Part shown: piece by piece, positions 6,053 to 11,775 of the stretch
How the letters are laid out: each line of letters opens with the position of its first letter
Numbering within the stretch: the first letter of the stretch is position 1
Assembly (NCBI GenBank): GCA_029268085.1
Contig: JAJUHD010000069.1
Span: 1-11,775, forward strand
Source of the DNA: Bacillota bacterium
GTDB lineage: Bacteria > Bacillota > Clostridia > Oscillospirales > Oscillospiraceae
Reading direction: 5' to 3'
Length of the DNA stretch: 11,775 bases
The notes under the pieces: model-generated
Databases searched by the model: none
Told to the model about the DNA's origin: nothing
The model's input: only the letters and a program-made list of their open reading frames with translations
Translations under genes and position numbers: made by a program

Positions 6053-8305
6053 TTATCTTCTCAATCCTAGCGATATGACGAGGACCGGAACAAGCCAGAG
6101 CAGCATGAACGTTATGGCGTTGCCGACGCTCGCTGAGGAATAGGCCCCCGTCCAGCACATCGCCAGCATAAGGAGCATCCCGAGGAAGGAACCGAGTATC
6201 GACAGGACGGAGCAGAGCAGAAGCCCGTTATAGAGCGATTTGCCTCGCTTTACAAGCCCGGCGACGGAATTAAGCCCGCCCCGTGCGAACATTGCGGCAA
6301 CGCTGCCTTCTTCCTCCGTTTCCTGAGAAGAGATGGCATAACGGTCTGCGAAGGAAGGAAAATCATAGCTTTCCTTCGGAAGACGGAACTTCTGTTTTAC
6401 AAGCATGGGCGTAATGTTGAAATCCCTGACCGCGAACACGGGTTCGGCCCTTCCGCGAAGCAGCGTGACAAGTCCTTTCTGGACGGAAGAAACGGGGACA
6501 TAGTTCACTTCAAAAACTCCGGCGAGCTCATCGTTAATCGCAGTGTACACGGCGCTGTTTGAGCCTGCCCCCTTCTGGAACCTGATGCCCATGAGCTGCA
6601 TAAAGCTCGAGGAACCGACATAGACCTGATCGCCGTTTATCCTTGCGATGATACCGCCGCCCTCATGGCAGGCAAAGTCTTCGACCTTCTGCATACTGCA
6701 GCCGTTTTTCCTCATGAGCTCGGTGAATACTGAAGCAATGCCCATTCCGGCAGCCGAGATCATGCTGGAGGTATAGGAGATGACCTTGTCGGGATAAAAA
6801 CCGTCAGATACGGTAATATTCGCAATTGAAAGAGTCCTGACAGGAAAAATATCCTTGTCCTTTATAACGACTTGATTTATCCTTCCGAGATCGGCGCAGC
6901 CGGCATAGCCCGCGATTGCGACGCCGCTTCTCGCAAGCCGCTTTGTAAGGACGTAATACGGGAAAGCAAAGCCGAACACTGCGGAGAAGGAGGCGCAGAC
7001 CGTCAGCCCCGCTGAAAGAGTGTGGACAAGGTTGTCGCACTTTTTGCCTGCAAAGAAACAGAAAAAGCTCAGGATCACCGCAAAAATGATGAGCAGCGGG
7101 GTAAAAAGGGAAAACGCGTTTTCAAAGATGTCCGCTTCCTCGCTCTTGCGGACGAAGCCGGTGACCGGACGCTGTACCTTCACCAGAACGCGCCCGAGTT
7201 CCTCGCCGCCGTCCTCCGATAGGATGACGTAGGGTTCCTTCGGTATCGCCGCAGTACGGAAGCTGACCGCAAAGCTCCTGCATTCAAGATAGGAGCCCCA
7301 TAGCGCGAAGGTCATTGAAAGGGCGGAAACCGCGCAGAAGGGAAGTCCGTCGCTTGCGTTGCCGGTAATCAGTATGTACACGGCGTCGGCGGCGGAAATG
7401 ATACCGGATACGGCTATCAGGGATTCGGGCCCCGGGCTTTTGAACAAGGACAGAAGCCCGTTCGTGAAGATGTCAAGCCCGATGAGCATGACTATAAGCT
7501 CAAGAATGAGGCATACGAAGGTGCGAACAAGCTCGTTGCGGCCAAGAAGCCCCATCGCGGGCAGCCCGTAGCTTAGCCATACGAGGACTACGGAAAGAAA
7601 GCTCGCAAATAAACAGCGCAGCCTCATCGACGCGGCCTGATCCATGTAGAACCTCGAGGCTTTTTCGGGACTCATTTCGGGAATCTGCTTTTTCGCCTCT
7701 TCCTCGATGCGCTTCTTTTCAGCCCTGCGCTTTTCCTCGCGTCCGGATGAGGAAGCGGCCAAAAGCCCGATGAGAGGAGAAAAGACTTTTTCGCCTAAAC
7801 CTGCCTGCCTGCCCGAAGCATCCTGATCTTCTTCCGGCGGTTCATAATCTCCCGCCGGAGCATACTCGGCGCCGTCGCGCTCACTGCCGGCTGAGCGGCT
7901 CCAGATCGGTGCATCCTCGCCGGATTGCCTTTTTTCAAAAATTACGGTGTCTTCCGTATCTTTGAAAGAGGAAACCGTACGCTTGTTCTCGCGGAACAGA
8001 CGGGTCTCGTCCGCGTCCGCAGAAGCCTCCCTCGGTCGCTCGCGCTGGACGAAGACCGTTTCTCCGTCTGCCGTTTCAGGCTCGATGGAAGCGCTGTCCG
8101 AGCGGGACTGCTCAAAGCTATCAAGTTCCGAGCTGCCCAATGCCTGTCCCTCGGATTCCACAACTATAGGACGCGACCTTGCATACATGTCGGCCCGTTC
8201 GGCTGCCTCGACCCGTTCCTCGGCCTTGAAATCCGCGAGGATGGAATCGATGGAAAGATCGGCAAAATCCTCAGTATTCATTTTTTCAATGTCGTTATTT
8301 TCCAT
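6053..8305 (-). CDS. P1B-type ATPase-like membrane protein lacking catalytic motifs
   Basis: The predicted 750-residue protein starts at ATG 8303-8305, with AGGGTG 4 nt upstream; an in-frame ATG at 8354-8356 has no ribosome site. Residues 1-172 are acidic, low in hydrophobicity and probably disordered; 188-208 form a charged, coiled-coil-like helix. About eight transmembrane segments follow (near 230-254, 259-285, 294-314, 320-341, 398-420, 427-453, 692-716, 725-747), in the order of heavy-metal P-type ATPases. Recognisable parts are SPGPESLIAVSG in TM3, a TM4 end like LLGRWLEAR (WGSYLECRS), the G445-x-A-x-P449 remnant after the usual CPC, and an N-domain-like GGG...NGDQVYVGSSSFM (549-569). 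The key motifs are gone: CPC reads FSA (440-442), DKTGT reads KDKDI (482-486), TGDN reads VRDF (626-629), and I find no TGES or GDGxNDxP. The A-domain region is only about 55 residues. It cannot be expected to pump ions by the P-type mechanism. Role unknown. It lies 78 bp behind rlmB. Confidence 0.75.
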   Translation of the reverse strand: MENNDIEKMNTEDFADLSIDSILADFKAEERVEAAERADMYARSRPIVVESEGQALGSSELDSFEQSRSDSASIEPETADGETVFVQRERPREASADADETRLFRENKRTVSSFKDTEDTVIFEKRQSGEDAPIWSRSAGSERDGAEYAPAGDYEPPEEDQDASGRQAGLGEKVFSPLIGLLAASSSGREEKRRAEKKRIEEEAKKQIPEMSPEKASRFYMDQAASMRLRCLFASFLSVVLVWLSYGLPAMGLLGRNELVRTFVCLILELIVMLIGLDIFTNGLLSLFKSPGPESLIAVSGIISAADAVYILITGNASDGLPFCAVSALSMTFALWGSYLECRSFAVSFRTAAIPKEPYVILSEDGGEELGRVLVKVQRPVTGFVRKSEEADIFENAFSLFTPLLIIFAVILSFFCFFAGKKCDNLVHTLSAGLTVCASFSAVFGFAFPYYVLTKRLARSGVAIAGYAGCADLGRINQVVIKDKDIFPVRTLSIANITVSDGFYPDKVISYTSSMISAAGMGIASVFTELMRKNGCSMQKVEDFACHEGGGIIARINGDQVYVGSSSFMQLMGIRFQKGAGSNSAVYTAINDELAGVFEVNYVPVSSVQKGLVTLLRGRAEPVFAVRDFNITPMLVKQKFRLPKESYDFPSFADRYAISSQETEEEGSVAAMFARGGLNSVAGLVKRGKSLYNGLLLCSVLSILGSFLGMLLMLAMCWTGAYSSASVGNAITFMLLWLVPVLVISLGLRR

Positions 8306-8383
8306 ATCGCACCCTGACGATTGATTCCCGCTTGGGGCAATAACCCGCACGGTCATCGGATTGTTGGTGGCAAAACGGCAACC

Positions 8384-9136
8384 CTATATGCCTCGCTGGC
8401 GCAGCACCTCATAAATGAGAATTGCCGCCGCCGCGCTCGCGTTCAGAGAGGAGACCTTGCCTTTCATGGGTATGCTTACGAGAAAATCGCAGTTTTCTCT
8501 GACCAGCCTGCCGATCCCGTCGCCCTCAGAACCGATGACGACGCAAACGGGGCCTTTAAGATCGGTCTGCCAGAGAGGACTTTTGCCTTCAGCCGCCGTG
8601 CCGTACACCCAGATGCCCGCGTCTTTCAGTTCCCTGATCGCGGAAGTGAGGTTTGCAACTCTGGCGACAGCCATATGCTCGGCGGCTCCGGCGCTGGTTT
8701 TATCGACGATGGAGGTCAGCCCCGCGCTGCGGCGCTTGGGTATTATGATGCCGTGGACGCCCGCGGCCTCGGCGGTCCTGATGACCGCGCCGAGATTGTG
8801 CGGGTCGCTAAGCTCGTCGCAGACGACGACGAACGGGGCTTCGTTCCGTTCCGCAGCGATCGCAAGTATATCCGAGACAGTACAGTATTCGCGCACCGCT
8901 GCAAGAGCGATGACACCCTGATGGGCGTGAGTCCGGCTCATCGCATCGAGCTTGCGCCTGTCCGCATCTACAACAACGATGCCCGCATCCCGGGCTTTCG
9001 AGGCTATATGACCGAGAGTTTTGTCGGTCTCGCCCTTTTGGATGAATATTTTATCTATGGTGCGGCCTGCACGAAGCGCCTCGATAACGGCGTTGCGCCC
9101 CTCAATTATGTCCTCGCGGTCATTTTCAAAATCCAT
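8384..9136 (-). CDS. rlmB: 23S rRNA 2'-O-methyltransferase RlmB (TrmH/SpoU family)
   Basis: The 250-residue protein has the usual length and build of RlmB. An N-terminal RNA-binding domain (about 10-83, starting IIEGRNAVIEAL) precedes a SPOUT methyltransferase domain. Motif 1 is DPHNLGAVIRTAEAAG (111-126), with the catalytic-site Asn114 and Arg120. Motif 2 is VIGSEGDGIGRLV (200-212), and motif 3 is IPMKGKVSSLNASAAAAI (222-239). The trefoil knot binds SAM, and the family methylates the ribose of G2251 (E. coli numbering) in the peptidyl-transferase region of 23S rRNA; the exact target here is inferred from the family. GGAG lies 8 nt before the ATG. It begins 35 bp after metK with no terminator between, so it is probably co-transcribed with the enzyme that makes its methyl donor. 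Confidence 0.93.
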   Translation of the reverse strand: MDFENDREDIIEGRNAVIEALRAGRTIDKIFIQKGETDKTLGHIASKARDAGIVVVDADRRKLDAMSRTHAHQGVIALAAVREYCTVSDILAIAAERNEAPFVVVCDELSDPHNLGAVIRTAEAAGVHGIIIPKRRSAGLTSIVDKTSAGAAEHMAVARVANLTSAIRELKDAGIWVYGTAAEGKSPLWQTDLKGPVCVVIGSEGDGIGRLVRENCDFLVSIPMKGKVSSLNASAAAAILIYEVLRQRGI

Positions 9137-9171
9137 TGCTGATTCTCCAAATTACAATAAAACGGAAAAAT

Positions 9172-10368
9172 TTATTTTGCGCGCTCGCGAAGCGCATCGA
9201 CCATATCCGTGTGCTCCCAAGGGAGATCGATATCGGTTCTGCCAAAGTGGCCGTAGGCTGCCGTCTGACGGTAGATCGGACGGAGCAGGTCGAGCTTTCT
9301 GATGATCCTAGCGGGACGGAGATCAAAGCAGTCTGAAACGATTTCGGACAGACGCTCGTCGGAGATAAGGCCGGTGCCCTGCGTGTCAACCAGAACAGAA
9401 ACTGGGCTGGCAACGCCGATTGCATATGCAAGCTCAATCTGGCAGCGCTTCGCCAGACCGGCCGCAACAATATTTTTCGCAACGTAACGCGCCATGTAGG
9501 CCGCGCTGCGGTCGACCTTCGTCGGGTCTTTGCCGGAGAAGCATCCGCCGCCGTGGGCAGCATAGCCGCCGTAGGTGTCAACTATGATTTTGCGTCCGGT
9601 AAGCCCGGAGTCGCCGACGGGGCCGCCGATGACAAAGCGCCCGGTAGGATTTATAAAGAACTTTGTATTCTTATCAATGAGGTTCGAGGGAATGACGGGC
9701 TTTATGACTGTCTCCATAACTGCCTCGCGCAGATCCTTGATTGCAATATCCGCGCTGTGCTGGGTAGAAACGACGATCGCGGGAATACGTTCGACGCTGC
9801 CGTCGGGCCCGTATTGGATTGAGACCTGCGTTTTGCCGTCGGGCCGAAGCCATTTGAGTTCACCCGATTTGCGGACTTCGGCAAGACGGCGGGAAAGCTT
9901 GTGAGCCAAAGAAATCGGCGCGGGCATAAGCTCCGGCGTCTCGTTGCAGGCATAGCCGAACATCATACCCTGATCGCCGGCGCCGGTATCGGAATCGTAA
10001 TCTGCTTCGCCTTCCTTAGCTTCAAGCGCCTTATCGACTCCCATGGCAATATCCGAGCTCTGCTCGTCGATGGAGGTGAGCACGGCACAGGTCTTGCAGT
10101 CAAAGCCGTATTCGGGGTTGTCATAGCCGATCTCGCCGACTGTCTTGCGGACGATGGACGGGATATCTACATAGCAATCCGTTGTGATCTCGCCGAAGAC
10201 GGTGACCATGCCGGTGGTGGTGATGCATTCGCAGGCAACTCGGGCCTTTTTGTCTTTTTCAAGTATGGTGTCCAGAACGGCATCGGCTATCTGGTCGCAC
10301 ATTTTGTCTGGGTGGCCTTCTGTAACTGATTCCGAAGTGAAAACCCTGTTCGTTATATTATTCTGCAT
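9172..10368 (-). CDS. metK: S-adenosylmethionine synthetase
   Basis: The 398-residue protein has the normal length. It makes SAM from methionine and ATP in the cytoplasm as a homotetramer. The N-terminal FTSESVTEGHPDK (10-22) carries the conserved ATP-site His19 and Asp21. The signature GAGDQG is at 129-134, and the second signature reads GGGCFSGKDPTKVDRSAAY (273-291). Cys276 stands where most enzymes have Ala, which is conservative and should not abolish activity. The C-terminus PWEHTD is typical. The start has AGAGGA about 11 nt upstream. It is the first gene of a probable metK-rlmB-ATPase-like operon. I do not see an S-box (SAM-I) riboswitch in its leader, which would be usual for metK in many clostridia. 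Confidence 0.97.
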   Translation of the reverse strand: MQNNITNRVFTSESVTEGHPDKMCDQIADAVLDTILEKDKKARVACECITTTGMVTVFGEITTDCYVDIPSIVRKTVGEIGYDNPEYGFDCKTCAVLTSIDEQSSDIAMGVDKALEAKEGEADYDSDTGAGDQGMMFGYACNETPELMPAPISLAHKLSRRLAEVRKSGELKWLRPDGKTQVSIQYGPDGSVERIPAIVVSTQHSADIAIKDLREAVMETVIKPVIPSNLIDKNTKFFINPTGRFVIGGPVGDSGLTGRKIIVDTYGGYAAHGGGCFSGKDPTKVDRSAAYMARYVAKNIVAAGLAKRCQIELAYAIGVASPVSVLVDTQGTGLISDERLSEIVSDCFDLRPARIIRKLDLLRPIYRQTAAYGHFGRTDIDLPWEHTDMVDALRERAK

Positions 10369-10480
10369 AGTGATGTTATTCCTCTTTTCAATGCCGCACG
10401 CAGGCGGTTTTAGTATTTTTATATAATATTTTATTATTCAAAGCAGTATTAAGTCTTTTCGGAGCATATAGAACTAACAT
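10369..10480 (-). other. metK 5' leader, A/T-rich, no recognised riboswitch
   Basis: The expected leader of about 107 nt contains a weak all-A/T hairpin (10423-10428 with 10432-10437) and a short CCGC/GCGG hairpin near 10393-10406, just before the ribosome site. I see neither the conserved core of SAM-I nor a leader-peptide ORF with a Met run. The leader is therefore probably unstructured or carries a motif that I do not recognise. Confidence 0.35.
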
Positions 10481-10509
10481 ATAATAGCACATCCGTTTGT
10501 GAACTTAAA
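10481..10509 (-). promoter_or_regulatory. Probable promoter of metK
   Basis: On the minus strand TATTAT (10481-10486) carries the extended -10 dinucleotide TG one base upstream (TGCTATTAT). At 17 bp spacing the -35 region reads TTTAAG (10504-10509), only 3 of 6 to consensus, so the extended -10 would have to carry most of the strength. It gives a leader of about 107 nt. No alternative in the interval looks better. Confidence 0.5.
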
Positions 10510-10572
10510 GTGTAATATTTTTAAGAATTATGGTTTTTTAAGGTTTTGTCCTCTAAATTTACAAAAATAACA

Positions 10573-10601
10573 TAGACACTCTGATGAAAAAAGGGTATCA
10601 T
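10573..10601 (+). promoter_or_regulatory. Promoter of the rhomboid-like gene
   Basis: TAGACA (10573-10578, 5 of 6) and TATCAT (10596-10601, 5 of 6) are separated by exactly 17 bp. The start site would be near 10608, leaving a 27-nt leader that contains GGGAGG. This is one half of the divergent region shared with metK; the two promoters are about 65 bp apart and do not overlap. Confidence 0.7.
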
Positions 10602-10634
10602 TTTATCAGATTATTCCAACGGGAGGAATGAATT

Positions 10635-11501
10635 TTGAAGAGTATAATGCGGCATGTCGATCGTTTCTGCCTGACCCATCCGCGTTTCGGCATCAGAAAT
10701 CTGATGATATATATTATATCCGGCAACGTGCTGGTCTGGCTTTTCGGCATGATGGATACGACGGGTATGCTTGTAAACCTGCTTTCTTTTAATGCCGAAG
10801 CAATTTTTACAAAGGGTCAGATTTGGCGGCTCGTAACCTTTGTGTTAATGCCTCCGGCATTTGCGTCAACTATCCGGGATGTTATTTTTTTTGCGTTAGC
10901 TCTGTACTTTTATTATTGGATCGGTTCAACGCTTGAGCGCCAATGGGGTTCGGGGAAGTTCCTGATCTATTACCTTTCCGGCATGCTGTTCAATATCATT
11001 TACGGCACGCTCGTTTGGCTTATTACGGGGCTGGACCCGCAAATTGACGCTACTTATATAAACCTTTCGATGTTCTTCGCATTCGCAACGCTGTTTCCGG
11101 ACACAATTGTCCTTCTGTTTTTCATAATTCCGGTCAAAGTTAAATGGCTTGCCTATGTCGACGCGGCGTTCTTTGCCCTTGCGGTAATAATAAACAAGTT
11201 TCCAGTAAACCTCCTGCCTATCGTTGCGGTGCTGAACTACTTCATGTTCTGCGGCGGCTGGCTGTTCGACAAGTTCCGTCCGGCCAGTATACAGCAGAGG
11301 CAGAAGACTATAAATTTTAAAAACGCGGCGAGAAAATATGCCAGAGAGCAGGCGTCTAAGCCCTATAACCGCAAGTGCGAGGTCTGCGGCAGGACTGACA
11401 GGGACTATCCGAATCTTGAGTTCCGCTTCTGCTCCAAGTGTGCGGGCTATCACTGCTTCTGCATCGACCACATCAACAGCCATGTGCATTTTAAGGAGTA
11501 A
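10635..11501 (+). CDS. Rhomboid-fold membrane protein with C-terminal zinc-binding tail
   Basis: The 288-residue protein starts at TTG (10635), with GGGAGG 8 nt upstream; the nearer ATG at 10628 is out of frame, and ATG 10647 is a weaker option. It has about six hydrophobic helices (near 22-39, 64-75, 82-97, 108-131, 140-166, 171-211). Rhomboid-like features are GQIWRLVTFVLMPP (61-74, the WR motif of the L1 loop) and ERQWGSGKFLIYYLSG (101-116). The catalytic GxSG is absent from the corresponding helix (YINLSMFFAFATLFP, 141-155), and no His stands before the GG of the last helix (FMFCGGWLF, 203-211), so it looks like an inactive rhomboid. A basic linker leads to a cytosolic-type zinc module with CEVC (248-251), CSKC (266-269), HCFC (273-276) and three further His (279, 283, 285). 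It stands alone, with its own promoter and terminator. Function unknown. Confidence 0.75.
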   Translation: MKSIMRHVDRFCLTHPRFGIRNLMIYIISGNVLVWLFGMMDTTGMLVNLLSFNAEAIFTKGQIWRLVTFVLMPPAFASTIRDVIFFALALYFYYWIGSTLERQWGSGKFLIYYLSGMLFNIIYGTLVWLITGLDPQIDATYINLSMFFAFATLFPDTIVLLFFIIPVKVKWLAYVDAAFFALAVIINKFPVNLLPIVAVLNYFMFCGGWLFDKFRPASIQQRQKTINFKNAARKYAREQASKPYNRKCEVCGRTDRDYPNLEFRFCSKCAGYHCFCIDHINSHVHFKE

Positions 11502-11505
11502 TCGC

Positions 11506-11540
11506 TGAAGCCAGCCGTCATTATATGACGGCTGGCTTCA
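11506..11540 (+). terminator. Terminator of the rhomboid-like gene
   Basis: A perfect 15-bp stem (11506-11520 with 11526-11540) with loop TTATA starts 4 nt behind the stop codon. It is followed by ATTTAAGGATTTTTT, a T run about 9 nt beyond the stem. It could also stop transcription leaving upp on the other strand. Confidence 0.85.
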
Positions 11541-11605
11541 ATTTAAGGATTTTTTCAGCTATAGAAATATAACGATTCAGCTGGTCTTGAATTTTTTTCT
11601 AAATA

Positions 11606-11627
11606 ACGCCGCCGTTTTCGGCGGCGT
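11606..11627 (-). terminator. Probable terminator of upp
   Basis: A 9-bp GC-rich stem (11606-11614 with 11619-11627) with a TTTT loop lies 16 nt behind the upp stop codon on the minus strand. It is followed by TATTTAG, a short T-rich end, and the hairpin of 11506-11540 further on could act as backup. Confidence 0.7.
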
Positions 11628-11643
11628 CTGTTTTGAGCCTTAA

Positions 11644-11775
11644 TTATTTGGTGCCGAAAATTCTGTCGCCCGCATCGCCGAGACCGGGAACGATATAGCC
11701 GTGCTCATTGAGATGCGAGTCCTTGGCGGCAACGAAAATATCGACGTCGGGATGCTCGTCCTGTACCTTTTTAAT
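11644..11775 (-). CDS. upp: Uracil phosphoribosyltransferase, C-terminal end (partial)
   Basis: The last 43 codons and stop of a gene that enters from the right edge are visible. The residues HPDVDIFVAA, LNEHGYIVPGLGDAGDRIFGTK match the C-terminus of uracil phosphoribosyltransferase, including the uracil-binding loop YIVPGLGDAGDR, in which the backbone of the Ile/Gly region contacts uracil and Asp coordinates PRPP binding. The enzyme makes UMP from uracil and PRPP in pyrimidine salvage. The reading frame is intact to the edge. The start, promoter and upstream neighbours are outside the window. Confidence 0.95.
   Translation of the reverse strand: MKKVQDEHPDVDIFVAAKDSHLNEHGYIVPGLGDAGDRIFGTK

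Noticed and set aside
8306..8356. Upstream ATG (8354-8356) as start of the ATPase-like protein
   Set aside because: No Shine-Dalgarno site precedes it, whereas the ATG at 8303-8305 has AGGGTG at a suitable distance. The added 17 residues show no pattern.
8321..9142. Long plus-strand reading frame of 273 codons opposite rlmB
   Set aside because: It is the antisense shadow of a clear rlmB with all three SPOUT motifs in a GC-rich codon pattern. It has no ribosome site and no protein-like motifs.

Overview
The window looks like chromosomal DNA of a low- to mid-GC Gram-positive bacterium of the Clostridia, most likely Oscillospiraceae/Ruminococcaceae-like. The reasons are the SigA-type promoters with strong Shine-Dalgarno sites, a TTG start codon, a DUF4358 lipoprotein, a lipoprotein of the GDSL class, and an EF-G paralog of the type common in clostridia. 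Placement is by protein character only; no database was searched. The DNA reads as stable, vertically inherited chromosome: I see no insertion sequence, phage gene, CRISPR array or att duplication.

Layout, right to left, because most genes are on the minus strand. (1) The C-terminal end of upp (uracil phosphoribosyltransferase, minus) enters from the right edge and converges on a plus-strand gene for a rhomboid-fold membrane protein with a C-terminal zinc-binding tail (10635-11501). Two strong hairpins separate them. (2) A 266-bp divergent intergenic region holds promoters for the rhomboid-like gene (plus) and for metK (minus). (3) The minus-strand group metK - rlmB - a large membrane protein (6053-8305) ends at a strong hairpin terminator. 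The membrane protein has the topology of a P1B (heavy-metal) P-type ATPase but has lost the catalytic motifs I can check, so it appears to be a pseudo-ATPase with a long acidic N-terminal extension. (4) A monocistronic EF-G-like GTPase (3806-5845) has its own promoter and terminator. (5) An envelope cluster follows: an SGNH/GDSL lipoprotein (2749-3579), a DUF4358 lipoprotein (2228-2722) and a membrane-anchored PQQ-type beta-propeller (391-2148). The propeller gene has an extra promoter of its own that carries a 10-bp direct repeat. (6) A terminator is followed by tRNA-Pro(GGG) with its own promoter and terminator.

Functionally the window mixes housekeeping genes (SAM synthesis, 23S rRNA 2'-O-methylation, uracil salvage, tRNA-Pro) with less understood ones. 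Three of these are apparent derivatives of enzyme families that have lost catalytic residues: the P-type ATPase-like protein, the rhomboid-like protein without a serine/histidine dyad, and the EF-G paralog with Tyr in place of the switch-II His and Ser in place of the Asn of NKxD. The strongest candidate for something undescribed is the ATPase-derived membrane protein placed behind metK and rlmB.
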